From Marinifilum_A sediminis (lineage in GTDB: Bacteria; Bacteroidota; Bacteroidia; Bacteroidales; Marinifilaceae): DNA of 64,000 bases. Shown piece by piece: positions 37,113 through 45,601 of the stretch. The translations under genes were made by a program, and so were the position numbers. The stretch covers positions 434,001 through 498,000 of the forward strand of contig CANMCX010000002.1 in assembly GCA_947496465.1 (NCBI GenBank). Direction: 5' to 3'. How positions within the stretch are numbered: position 1 is the stretch's first letter; the number at the start of each line of letters is the position of its first letter. The notes below the pieces were generated by a model. The model did no database searches, was not told the origin of the DNA, and saw only the letters and a program-made list of their open reading frames with translations.

Positions 37113-38735
37113 ATGAACAAACAATCTTACGAGCATGGGAGCTCAGAAGTGCCTTTACTTGGCGAAACTATCACAGAAAGACTAAGAAAAACAGTTGAAT
37201 TATACCCAAATAATGAAGCATTAATAGTACCCTATCAAAACTACCGAGCCACATACTCCGAATTTTGGAATCAGATTGAAGAAGTAGCGAAAGGACTCCT
37301 GGCTTTTGGAGTAAAAAAAGGCGATCGTGTTGGAATCTGGTCTCCGAATCGTTACGAATGGGTAATTGTTCAATTCGCAACTGCAAGAATTGGTGCCATA
37401 TTGGTAAATGTAAATCCTGCATACAAAGCATCAGAACTTAAGTTTGCACTTCGTCAATCCGAAATTAGCTTGCTTTTGATGTCGAAGAATTTTAGAAAAA
37501 CCAACTACTTTGAAATCATTCAGGAAGTAAGAAAATCATGTATTCATTTGAAGCAAATCGTAATATTAGATCGCGATTGGCAAGCCTTAATCGAAGCTGG
37601 TAAAAGAATTACAAGTGGTGAAATAGATGCAATAGAATCAAGCCTACAGTTTGATGATCCAATAAATATACAATATACATCGGGAACTACAGGGTTTCCT
37701 AAAGGAGCTACACTTACTCACCATAACATTTTGAACAATGGCTATTTTATTGGTGAAAGATTGAAATACACCCAAAAAGATCGCGTTTGCATTCCCGTTC
37801 CTTTTTACCATTGTTTTGGAATGGTATTGGGGAATTTAGCTTGCATTACTCATGGCTCGACAATGGTGATTCCTGGTGAAGCTTTCGAATCTGAGACAGT
37901 ACTAAAAACCGTTCAAGACGAGAAGTGTACTTCACTTTATGGAGTGCCCTTAATGTTTATTGCGGAATTGGAACATCCGAATTTTAGCAATTACACATTA
38001 AGTAGCTTGCGAACCGGAATTATGGCTGGAGCCTCCTGTCCCGAAAAAGCTATGCGTGAAGTTCAGGAAAAAATGAACATGAAAGAGGTTGCCATTTGTT
38101 ATGGCATGACCGAAACATCTCCTGTCTCCACTCAAACATTTGTGAATGATAAAATCGATAAAAGAGTTGGTACAGTAGGTCGTGTTCATCCTCATCAGGA
38201 AATTAAAATAATAAACCCTGAAAGCGGAAAAATAGTTGAACGGGGCGAAAGCGGCGAATTTTGCACAAGAGGTTACTCTGTGATGCTAAAATATTGGAAC
38301 AACGAGGAAGCTACCAATGCTGTAATAGATGATGCAGGTTGGATGCATACCGGTGATTTAGCCACAATGGACAAAGATGGATATGTTAGCATCACGGGTA
38401 GAATCAAAGACATGATCATTCGTGGTGGAGAAAATATTTCACCTTTCGAAATTGAGGAGTATCTGCACACTCACGAATCAATTAGCGAAGTGTATGTAAT
38501 AGGTGTTCCCGATTACAAATATGGGGAGGTGGTAATGGCATGGATTAAATTTAAGGATGGAAAATCTGCCAGTGAGGAAGAACTTCGAGAGTATTGCAAA
38601 GGACAAATTGCAACCTATAAAATTCCTAAATATTTCAAATTTACTACAGAATTTCCAACAACGGTAACCGGTAAAATTCGAAAAATTGAGATGAGAGAAA
38701 TCTCTAGCAAGGAATTGGAACTTGTAGGAAGATAA
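37113..38735 (+). CDS. AMP-dependent acyl-CoA synthetase
   Basis: 540-residue adenylate-forming ligase of the fatty-acyl-CoA synthetase type. P-loop YTSGTTGFPKG at 188-198, then PFYHCFGM, YGMTETSP, GWMHTGDLATMDKDGY, GRIKDMIIRGGENISP and the catalytic Lys near 525 in TVTGKIRKIEM. The chain lies closest to medium- or long-chain acyl-CoA ligases (FadD-like) by these motifs; the chain-length preference cannot be read off. No beta-oxidation genes are nearby. A strong terminator follows. Confidence 0.92.
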   Translation: MNKQSYEHGSSEVPLLGETITERLRKTVELYPNNEALIVPYQNYRATYSEFWNQIEEVAKGLLAFGVKKGDRVGIWSPNRYEWVIVQFATARIGAILVNVNPAYKASELKFALRQSEISLLLMSKNFRKTNYFEIIQEVRKSCIHLKQIVILDRDWQALIEAGKRITSGEIDAIESSLQFDDPINIQYTSGTTGFPKGATLTHHNILNNGYFIGERLKYTQKDRVCIPVPFYHCFGMVLGNLACITHGSTMVIPGEAFESETVLKTVQDEKCTSLYGVPLMFIAELEHPNFSNYTLSSLRTGIMAGASCPEKAMREVQEKMNMKEVAICYGMTETSPVSTQTFVNDKIDKRVGTVGRVHPHQEIKIINPESGKIVERGESGEFCTRGYSVMLKYWNNEEATNAVIDDAGWMHTGDLATMDKDGYVSITGRIKDMIIRGGENISPFEIEEYLHTHESISEVYVIGVPDYKYGEVVMAWIKFKDGKSASEEELREYCKGQIATYKIPKYFKFTTEFPTTVTGKIRKIEMREISSKELELVGR

Positions 38736-38738
38736 ATA

Positions 38739-38775
38739 AAAACTCCCTGTCATATTTATGATGACAGGGAGTTAT
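38739..38775. terminator. Bidirectional terminator
   Basis: AACTCCCTGTCAT pairs perfectly with ATGACAGGGAGTT around a 7-base loop, with flanking A and T runs; it lies between convergent genes. Confidence 0.9.
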
Positions 38776-38778
38776 ACT

Positions 38779-39864
38779 TTAAAATTTCAATTGCTCTGCA
38801 ATCTTTAACAATTCTCCTTTGCTTAACTTGTAAGTACTGACAATTGAAATGATCATATCTTCTTTTGGATACTCGATTATTAAAGCATTCCCCTCAATCT
38901 CTCCTTCTTCTTCATCAATGGCATCACCAAAATGCATCTTACGGCCATCGTGACTAAAATGCTGATATTTATCCATACCTTCAGCTGCTGAATCAGTATG
39001 CATATTTTCAATTGAACTTGCCACAATCACGAAATTCTCTTTCATCGACTTCATGTAAGAAGTCATATATTGACCGTCCACATTCATAGTCATTGCTTTT
39101 TTAAATCCGGCGTATTCAATATCTTGAGTTGCTTTTTTAAATCGCTCAAAAGAGTAGCTTACAGGGATCATATCTTCATCATCGTCCTGGTATGAATCCT
39201 GATCATCATCATCAGAATCAGCATAAATATCTACTACCGCATTTAAATCTGTCCATTCAATATCCTGAGGAGCCGAAAATTTAAATGAAGGCACTGAAAT
39301 ATTTTCTTCAAACAAAGTAGCTGTTTCGGTATTAATTTTACCCAACATCCTTACTTTTGTCTGTAATGCAACTCCTTTATAAATGGTTTCTGTTACGCCC
39401 AAAACTTTAATTATATCGCATTTGCGTCCTAACATTGTTCCTACTCCCAGTTTTGTTCCGCCAATATCATTAAATATTTCATTCGCGAATTTATCCTTCT
39501 GAAATTCCGACATTTGATCGTAGGCTTGATAAAATTCTGTAGGGATGCCATAGGAGTGTTTGGTTCCTGTACCTAAAATTAAATCTGCCGAGTAGAAATC
39601 TTCTCCATTTACAATTTTTAATGTGTGAGCTTCTTCGACCGTTTTTATTCCAAAAATTTCAGTTGTTGTAATAACTTTAAGCTCATCTCGATATTGTCTT
39701 CCGTAATCGTCGAACCAAATAGAACGAACACCTTCCGATATTCCGACTACTTTCATTTCAATATGTCCCGATTTCACCAGAAATCTTTTGTGATTAGCCT
39801 GTGCAGATACACAAACACTTGTTGCTAACAGAGCTACACAGGTAATTAGTACTTTAAATTTCAT
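38779..39864 (-). CDS. Secreted acidic protein, unknown
   Basis: 361 residues with a clear signal peptide (VLITCVALLATSVCVSAQ, about 4-21). A central Asp-rich run (DSDDDDQDSYQDDDEDM, about 222-238) could bind divalent cations. The rest is a beta-rich periplasmic fold with no catalytic motif I can name; KVVGISEGVRSIWFDDYGRQ is reminiscent of other secreted Bacteroidetes proteins with an internal 'DDYG' turn. Probably periplasmic. Transcribed alone. Confidence 0.7.
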   Translation of the reverse strand: MKFKVLITCVALLATSVCVSAQANHKRFLVKSGHIEMKVVGISEGVRSIWFDDYGRQYRDELKVITTTEIFGIKTVEEAHTLKIVNGEDFYSADLILGTGTKHSYGIPTEFYQAYDQMSEFQKDKFANEIFNDIGGTKLGVGTMLGRKCDIIKVLGVTETIYKGVALQTKVRMLGKINTETATLFEENISVPSFKFSAPQDIEWTDLNAVVDIYADSDDDDQDSYQDDDEDMIPVSYSFERFKKATQDIEYAGFKKAMTMNVDGQYMTSYMKSMKENFVIVASSIENMHTDSAAEGMDKYQHFSHDGRKMHFGDAIDEEEGEIEGNALIIEYPKEDMIISIVSTYKLSKGELLKIAEQLKF

Positions 39865-40317
39865 CTTTTAATTAATTGGTTAGAAGTGAATAACAATACT
39901 ATGTATATTTAATCTAAATTAGCAATAACAAAATTAGTACCAAAATATCATTTATTGTATAATCAATTGTTTACGATAATTTAACACTGAATTTTATCCA
40001 TCTACTTCCGTTTGCCTTAATAACCATTAAATCTTAGCAAGAATAAACTTTTAATATGAAAAGTTCAGAATTGCATTCTGAACTTCATAAACATCTAAAA
40101 CTCTAGAAATCCCACAATTACAAGTCCTATTATACAACACATACTTATATTGCCATTCCGTTTACGAGCGCATCACAGCCCTGTAATCCATGAACTTACA
40201 TTTTTCAAAGAGAAATGTTGCAGGGTAGGCATGTTTTTAAACTACATTCTGCTTTAAATACCTGCTATGCATTTTGTTAGTTTTGCCGCCTCAATCAGGA
40301 TAAAATTAACTATAGCG
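39865..40317. other. Divergent intergenic region upstream of the acetate transporter
   Basis: 453 bases. It contains a perfect hairpin at 40061-40085 (AAGTTCAGAAT, TGC, ATTCTGAACTT) without a T tract, and a TAGTTTTG box at 40278-40285, an exact -7 match for the transporter. No gene recognised. Confidence 0.5.
40278..40285 (+). promoter_or_regulatory. -7 box of the acetate transporter gene
   Basis: TAGTTTTG matches TAnnTTTG. Transcription would begin near 40292, after the upstream in-frame ATG (40267) but before ATG 40318, so it decides the start in favour of 40318. The -33 element is weak. Confidence 0.5.
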
Positions 40318-40890
40318 ATGAACAACGTAAAATTAGGAAATCCGGCTGTTGTCGGACTTGGAGGATTTGGTTTAAGTACCATTTTATTACAATTACACAA
40401 CTTAGGATTGTGTGGATTAGGTCCAGTATTGGCAGTAGGTTTTGCTTTTGGTGGTATAGCACAATTGTGCGCAGGATTATTAGAACACAAAAACGGTAAC
40501 AACTTTGGTTTTGCAGCGTTCTCTGCATACGGTTCGTTTTGGATAAGTATTGGTATTGTATGGATGCTTAATCACTTTGGAATTTACAAATCATCAGGTA
40601 CTGATGTAGGATATTTCCTTATTGGATATACATTCTTCACTTTAATTTTATGGTTTGCATCACTATTTATTCATGGGGCAATGGCAACCACTTTTAGCAT
40701 TCTAATGGTAGGTTTCATTCTTTTGGATTTAGGACACTTTGGATTCCCTATCATGAATATCGCAGCAGCATACGTTCTAATTGCATGTGCTCTTGCAGCT
40801 TGGTACATGATGGGAGCAATTATCATTAACGATGTTGCAGGAAAAACAATTCTAAAGGTTGGTAAACCTTGGATTGCACCAGCTAAATAA
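40318..40890 (+). CDS. Acetate uptake transporter, GPR1/FUN34/YaaH (SatP-like)
   Basis: 190-residue inner-membrane protein with six helices. It begins MNNVKLGNPAVVGLGGFGLS, where NPAVVGLGGF is the NPA(P/V)xGL signature of acetate/succinate-proton symporters. The family helices AVGFAFGGIAQLCAGLLE, NGNNFGFAAFSAYGSFWIS and the C-terminal AAAYVLIACALAAWYMMGA follow. The ORF is open 17 codons upstream to 40267, but the signature and promoter support 40318. Its likely partner is acs, 9 kb away. A terminator follows. Confidence 0.93.
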   Translation: MNNVKLGNPAVVGLGGFGLSTILLQLHNLGLCGLGPVLAVGFAFGGIAQLCAGLLEHKNGNNFGFAAFSAYGSFWISIGIVWMLNHFGIYKSSGTDVGYFLIGYTFFTLILWFASLFIHGAMATTFSILMVGFILLDLGHFGFPIMNIAAAYVLIACALAAWYMMGAIIINDVAGKTILKVGKPWIAPAK

Positions 40891-40913
40891 GAAGCTTCAC
40901 TTATTATAAAGCA

Positions 40914-40952
40914 TTAAAAAGGGAAATTGGATAACATCCGATTTCCCTTTTA
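40914..40952 (+). terminator. Terminator of the acetate transporter gene
   Basis: AAAGGGAAATTGGAT pairs with ATCCGATTTCCCTTT (one G-U pair) around AAC, followed by TTATTTTTT. Confidence 0.9.
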
Positions 40953-40987
40953 TTTTTTAAATGAATCCAATTGTAAATCAGATTTCA

Positions 40988-41026
40988 CCCCTTCGCCTGT
41001 CGGCACTTCCCCAACGAGGGGAAGAT
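40988..41026. repeat. REP-like palindromic remnant
   Basis: CACCCCTTCGCC leads into the hairpin CTTCCCC-AACGA-GGGGAAG (41006-41024). GC-rich for this genome and similar in style to the larger element at 49098-49196. Confidence 0.5.
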
Positions 41027-41081
41027 CACTAAATAAGATCTACATCATTCTAAAGAATAATATTTTCTTTATATTTTTTAG

Positions 41082-41105
41082 CTTGGAGCTTGTAACTTGG
41101 CGCTT
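41082..41105 (+). repeat. Heptanucleotide repeat, three units
   Basis: CTTGGAG, CTTGTAA, CTTGGCG then CTT: three 7-base units with a CTTG core. A second copy with the same period is at 54247-54270. Confidence 0.6.
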
Positions 41106-41107
41106 TT

Positions 41108-41422
41108 TTAAGGCAATAGTTCCTTGTGCATTGTTACTTCAAATTCCGCAACATGATGTGGTTTTCCATCATTAAAGAACTCTACAATGTAAGGCGTATT
41201 GCAATGAGCATCAAAAGTTACCTGATCGTACCACTTTTCGATAAAAGTGATTCTATTTGGCTCATCGATACATTGATTCAACTCGTAACGAATGCATCCA
41301 CCCTCTTGCGAAGTCATTGGAATTAATGCGTGTAAGTTCTGAATCAACTGATCTACTTCTCCCTCTTTAGCTATAAATTTGGCAATACACACCAACTGTG
41401 TTTCGTTTCTTTTGATTTCCAT
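41108..41422 (-). CDS. ABM-domain monooxygenase-like protein
   Basis: 104 residues from ATG 41422 (MEIKRNETQLVCIAKF); an upstream ATG at 41458 adds a 12-residue segment unlike relatives. This is a single antibiotic-biosynthesis-monooxygenase (ABM) domain, a dimeric ferredoxin-like fold: VCIAKFIAKEGEVDQLIQNL, GCIRYELNQ, FIEKWYDQVTFDAHCNTPY. Such proteins are quinol or small-molecule oxygenases, or of unknown activity; YgiN and LsrG are relatives. It is a monocistronic gene. Confidence 0.88.
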   Translation of the reverse strand: MEIKRNETQLVCIAKFIAKEGEVDQLIQNLHALIPMTSQEGGCIRYELNQCIDEPNRITFIEKWYDQVTFDAHCNTPYIVEFFNDGKPHHVAEFEVTMHKELLP

Positions 41423-41774
41423 TTGTGTATAATTTTGTATCGGTATATTTTCGATCAAACTTAAGGATTTTAGTAGAAAGGATAGCCATTTGTATAAACA
41501 AAATTAAGCTTTAGACTTTGATCATACCGCGGTACTCTGCACCTTTGTCTAAATTTAAATTACATCGCCACAAAGACTACGCTGCTCTGCAGCTTATCTT
41601 TTTTAAATGAAACACAAGGTGCAGCGCACCGAAATATTTATAGCCAATCATTTCCATTATCGACATAGGTACAGAGTACCGTAGCCTCGAATAGAAACCA
41701 TTAAGTCAATTTTTACACACAAAAAATGCCGTCCCAAACGGAACGGCATCATATATTGATCTAATTAATATCGA
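41423..41774. other. Intergenic region with related imperfect palindromes
   Basis: 352 bases. Three related 13-14 base dyads are present: GGTACTCTGCACCT (41531-41544), AGGTGCAGCGCACC (41617-41630) and AGGTACAGAGTACC (41667-41680); the first and third are inverted copies (13 of 14). GCTGC-TCT-GCAGC at 41581-41593 is another hairpin. No gene. Confidence 0.55.
41724..41753 (-). terminator. Terminator of the DUF3360 gene
   Basis: On the minus strand GATGCCGTTCC is followed by a short loop and GGGACGGCAT, then TTTTTT. It is 22 bases past the stop. Confidence 0.85.
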
Positions 41775-43229
41775 TTAAAAAATACCAGGGATTCCCGGTA
41801 GCTGTCCAACCAATGCAAGTGAAACAACACAAACAATAAACATTGCGCCAGGAATAATCAATTTCTCTTTCAAACTTAACTCGGCGGCACGCTCGCTATC
41901 ACCAATCAATCCCATATTGTCAAGCAACATGGTGAATGCCCATCCGAAAACAGGATTAACGAAAGCACATGCAAAGATACAAGTACCCGCACTTAGTGAA
42001 TCTTTGTGCTTGCGAACCATTTGCATACCCGCCTCAAGCAATGGCAAGAATACACCTACGATTAAGGCTACACGCAGAACTGGTTCCCACATGGCTAAAT
42101 CCATAGGATATCCAAATACCGAAGCCAACACACAAAGCAAAGCAGTTAAGATTGCTCCACCTGGAATAGGACGCTTGGCAATTGCAGCAGGAATCATATA
42201 TGTTCCCCACGATGATGCAATATTACCACCACCTAAAGCAGTACCAATCATCTGACGAACTGATGCTACTGTCATGGTATCATCCACATCCATCAATACA
42301 TTCTTCGCTTTTTTAGGATAATTCAACTCCTGGAATACACGGTGACCCAAATAATCTGGCGACCACATCGCTACAGCAAGAATTGCAAAAGGAATAACAG
42401 CAACAAAGTGACCGAAATTTGGTAGACCCAATTGCCATCCTGTATCTTCTCCCCACCACCACATTGGGTTCATGTGAGGTAATCCTGGCTTGGTTGTAAA
42501 TGCAAAATCGGCACCCAATGCAAAGGCAACAATACCTGCAATAGCCGAACACAATGGAATAGCCAACCAACGCTTGTTGATCTTAGCCAAGTATGCATAA
42601 ATTAAAATGGTAATTCCAATTACAGCAAAGGACACATATCCTATATCGCCAGCCGAAGCCCAGGCTTCCAACTTTGTAATCTGACTAAGCAGACCAACTG
42701 CTCCCAGATATATTAAGAGTCCTCCACGAACTCCTACACCCGTTAGTTTCATTAACATAGATCCACCTTTTGTGATACTTAAGGCAAGACCAAATACACC
42801 AATTAAAATACCCAGCGCGAGCGGATGACCACCTGCGGCGGCAATAATCGGAATCAGCGGAATCATAGGACCGTGTGTACCAGCAAGGTTGGCATTCGGA
42901 TTTAAGATGGCTGAAAATAGAAGTACGAAAATACCTCCGGCAATTAACAATTCGTAACGAACGTTTTCCGCAACGAATTCAGGTGATAAACCGAACTGTG
43001 TTGCAAATACGGCAACCATGGCAGTTACCATTACCACTTTTCCAATGGTAGCGGCTAATGCAGGCACCCAATCTTCCAATTCAATATTGAAATCTCTAAA
43101 TGGTAAATGAACCCTCCATCTTTTGAAATTCATGATGGTCAATTCGTGCTCCAGGTACTCTTCTCTACTCGAGAATTCCTTGGATTTCTTACGCTTGGAT
43201 TGGTAAGAATTTTGGTTTTCTTTTGTCAT
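41775..43229 (-). CDS. DUF3360 family membrane transporter
   Basis: 484 residues, about 11-12 membrane helices after a 75-residue soluble N-terminus (FSSREEYLEHELTIMNFKRWR, then VHLPFRDFNIELEDWVPALAA). This head and the segments NPNANLAGTHGPMIPLIP, GGSMLMKLTGVGVRGGLLIYLG and SWGTYMIPAAIAKRPIPGGA are what I know of the DUF3360 family, also found in marine Vibrio. The alternating repeated helices resemble SulP/nucleobase-type carriers, so an anion or organic solute is a guess. It is transcribed alone. Confidence 0.85.
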   Translation of the reverse strand: MTKENQNSYQSKRKKSKEFSSREEYLEHELTIMNFKRWRVHLPFRDFNIELEDWVPALAATIGKVVMVTAMVAVFATQFGLSPEFVAENVRYELLIAGGIFVLLFSAILNPNANLAGTHGPMIPLIPIIAAAGGHPLALGILIGVFGLALSITKGGSMLMKLTGVGVRGGLLIYLGAVGLLSQITKLEAWASAGDIGYVSFAVIGITILIYAYLAKINKRWLAIPLCSAIAGIVAFALGADFAFTTKPGLPHMNPMWWWGEDTGWQLGLPNFGHFVAVIPFAILAVAMWSPDYLGHRVFQELNYPKKAKNVLMDVDDTMTVASVRQMIGTALGGGNIASSWGTYMIPAAIAKRPIPGGAILTALLCVLASVFGYPMDLAMWEPVLRVALIVGVFLPLLEAGMQMVRKHKDSLSAGTCIFACAFVNPVFGWAFTMLLDNMGLIGDSERAAELSLKEKLIIPGAMFIVCVVSLALVGQLPGIPGIF

Positions 43230-43797
43230 TTTATGAGTTTTTTGTTTTACAAACCCCTATTCAGCTACCTACGCGTTTTCAGGGGCAAAAAATCGCCGTA
43301 AAACTAAAAAAATTAAGCATGTATGCAAACAGTCAAAAGCTGTATAACAATTAATTGTACAAGCCATTTATCACTGCAAACTCAAACCATAAAAGACAGA
43401 ATATTTTTAAGATCAATAGCAACAAATCTTAGCATATAGATATCTTACTTGGACGATAAATTGCAATTTAATTAGTAGAAGAACTTCCTCACAATAAAAA
43501 TACAAGATAATAAACTCTTCTTTTATACTACACCCTACCTAGCAACTTGAATATTACGTTTACTTTACTTCTCTCCAACGCATAGTTTGAACAGACATTT
43601 CTGACAAATGCAATCGATAGAATTTAGAGAGAGACTAAATTAGGTAAGTCCCCAGTGTCAATAATCATTCGTGATTTTAGATTGCTTTAAAATAACCTAT
43701 GATATTTCATTTAACAGTTAATTAAATTGTGATAATGTTGTGCTTTGCATAAATTCGAATTTACATTCAAAATCCTGGCTACAAATTAATAAAGCAC
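43230..43797. other. Divergent intergenic region, nothing recognised
   Basis: 568 AT-rich bases between the DUF3360 gene and a hydrolase gene. No ORF, RNA or clear repeat found. Confidence 0.5.
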
Positions 43798-44595
43798 ATG
43801 AAAAAATTTATTTTCAGAACAATTAAGACTTTTTGTATTCTTATAGTGGCTATTCTTGCAATATTTTATTTCGTACAAGAGAAGTTAATTTTCTTCCCAC
43901 AAAAATTCAATAAAAATTATCAACATACATCTGAAATTAATTTCGAAGAAATTCAAATTAAAACCGAAGATTTCAAAACACTTCACGGGCTCTTATTTAA
44001 AAGTAAAGAATCAAAAGGATTGATATTTTATCTACATGGTAATGCAGGCTCAATCTATAGGTCGGAGCTTGTAGCAAAAACCTATACCGACCTGAATTAT
44101 GATGTATTCATGCTCGACTACAGAGGCTTTGGTAAAAGTGATGGATCAATTCAAAATCAGGCTCAAATATTCTCTGATGCTCAATTAGCCTATAATCTAA
44201 TTAAAGAAAGATACAGTGAAACCAAAATTAGTATTATGGGCTTCTCAATTGGATCTGGAATAGCCACTTATCTAGCTAGTACCAACAAACCTAACTTATT
44301 GATATTACAAGCTCCATATCTAAGTTTAACAGACATGATGAAAAGAAGATATCCATACCTGCCAACATTTTTATTAAAATACAAGTTTCGAACTGATAGG
44401 TTCATAAAAAATTGCAGTATGCCAATTGTAATTTTCCACAGTACAGATGACCTTGTTATTCCCTATGAATCATCAATTCTTCTTAGAGAAATAATTAAAC
44501 CAACTGATAGGTTAATTACTCTTAAAAGAGCAGGTCACAATGGAATTAATAATAACTCGAAATTCAAAACCGAAATAAAAAATATACTAAACTAG
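43798..44595 (+). CDS. Membrane-anchored alpha/beta hydrolase
   Basis: 265 residues. One N-terminal membrane helix (about 11-27) and then an alpha/beta-hydrolase core: oxyanion HGNAG at 80-84, DYRGFGKSDG, nucleophile Ser150 in GFSIGSG (148-154), Asp218 in STDDLVIP and His247 in AGHNG. The triad is complete. It resembles the BEM46/Abhydrolase family of serine hydrolases anchored in the membrane; substrates unknown. The broken gene at 44610 follows after 14 bases. Confidence 0.9.
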   Translation: MKKFIFRTIKTFCILIVAILAIFYFVQEKLIFFPQKFNKNYQHTSEINFEEIQIKTEDFKTLHGLLFKSKESKGLIFYLHGNAGSIYRSELVAKTYTDLNYDVFMLDYRGFGKSDGSIQNQAQIFSDAQLAYNLIKERYSETKISIMGFSIGSGIATYLASTNKPNLLILQAPYLSLTDMMKRRYPYLPTFLLKYKFRTDRFIKNCSMPIVIFHSTDDLVIPYESSILLREIIKPTDRLITLKRAGHNGINNNSKFKTEIKNILN

Positions 44596-44609
44596 TTATT
44601 TGATTTACC

Positions 44610-45155
44610 ATGAAATACAGAATTAAAAACACAAAAATTACAATTATTATTCTTGCCATTTATCAGATACTTGGAGGTTTAGCTGGCTTATGAATTACTA
44701 GTTGGCTATTACTAAATACGCAAAACATCAGTGGTGGAGCTCTCCTTATTTTTATAACAGCTATATTTCTATACTATTTCTCAATAAAATGCGGAAGTAT
44801 CTTATTGCGATATGAATATAAAAGAGGATTGATTTATTCAATGATACACCAAGCATTGCAAATTATAGGAATTGGATTTGGAGGATATGCCTATACATAT
44901 TCCTCTGGTGGAAAACTGATCTTTGGTCCTGATTTCACAAACGGAATAAACTTCAGGTTTGATTTTGCGCTTGCATCTCAATTTAATTTCTCGATCAATA
45001 TTGCTGATAAAGTTTATTTCTTATATGTAAATATCTTAGCCCTGTTTTTACTGTATCTGTTTTGGGATTTGTATAAGGAAATAATTCTCGGCAAAGAGAA
45101 AGAATCCACTCCACCTAAGGAGAAAACCGAAATCTATGAAAAATTTGTAATTTAA
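44610..45155 (+). pseudogene. Membrane-protein gene interrupted by one in-frame TGA
   Basis: A single frame runs from ATG 44610 to the stop at 45155 (181 residues), broken only by TGA at 44691-44693 (codon 28). Before it: MKYRIKNTKITIIILAIYQ and a GGLAGL helix; after it ITSWLLLNTQ continues the same hydrophobic segment, then helices FITAIFLYYF and VYFLYVNILALFLLYLFW. In such a Gly-rich helix TGA could well be a mutated GGA. The ORF that begins at a TTG (44805) is just the remainder. Function unknown; possibly co-transcribed with the hydrolase. Confidence 0.7.
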
Positions 45156-45269
45156 AAAACCAAATTAAAACCCGCCAAAATAAATCAAAAAGGGTGGCAA
45201 TTTAAATATGAACAAATAGAAGACATTTTATGAATTAACGGCTACCAACACTAAACATTCACTAAAAAG

Positions 45270-45303
45270 AAAACCCATTGAAAAATATTTTCCAATGGGT
45301 TCT
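45270..45303. terminator. Hairpin near the outer rhlE fragment
   Basis: AACCCATTG pairs with CAATGGGTT, with additional A/T pairing inside the loop. It lies about 115 bases after the broken gene and about 70 bases downstream (minus strand) of the rhlE fragment, so it may be the old rhlE terminator. Confidence 0.6.
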
Positions 45304-45373
45304 TGTATAAGGCTTTATTACATTCCTAATATCCAAAGTATAAATTACTCTCCGATAATGGATAGAATAATTG

Positions 45374-45444
45374 TATTATTTTCTAGCTCTAATCTGGCTA
45401 AAGCCGATATTTAGTGCTTTCTGAAGATAGCGAATGCATTTCAT
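45374..45444 (-). repeat. Duplicated 3' end of rhlE (outer copy)
   Basis: 71 bases, 66 identical to 46694-46764, the end of the intact DEAD-box gene 1,320 bases away in the same orientation. On the minus strand it still reads MKCIRYLQKALNIGFSQIRARK and TAA, against MKSIRYFQKALNIGFSQIRARK in the intact gene. Homology stops abruptly upstream of it. Confidence 0.92.
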
Positions 45445-45601
45445 GGAGTTCGATAAAATTACGACTCAATGTTAGCTATCATTCAAATATAAATTAATAC
45501 ATAATTCTAAAAGTATGTTTCTTAAGAAACATTCTTTATATTTATCATTATATTACATTTAATTAATCAACACTTTAACTACCATATCAATCAAACTAAA
45601 A

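Larger units (their letters stand above)
45156..45601. other. Intergenic region holding a hairpin and an rhlE 3'-end fragment
   Basis: 446 bases. It contains a terminator-like hairpin (45270-45303) and a 71-base copy of the 3' end of the DEAD-box gene (45374-45444), listed separately. No complete gene. Confidence 0.7.

Noticed and set aside
40061..40085. Perfect hairpin taken as a terminator
   Set aside because: It has no T run on either strand and lies far from either flanking stop (both genes start facing away from it).
40267..40317. N-terminal extension of the acetate transporter
   Set aside because: The NPAVVGLGGF signature begins just after ATG 40318, and a TAGTTTTG promoter box overlaps the extension.
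44805..45155. Open frame read as an independent gene starting at TTG
   Set aside because: It is in the same frame as the ATG at 44610 and continues the same membrane protein after a single TGA, so it is the remainder of a broken gene.
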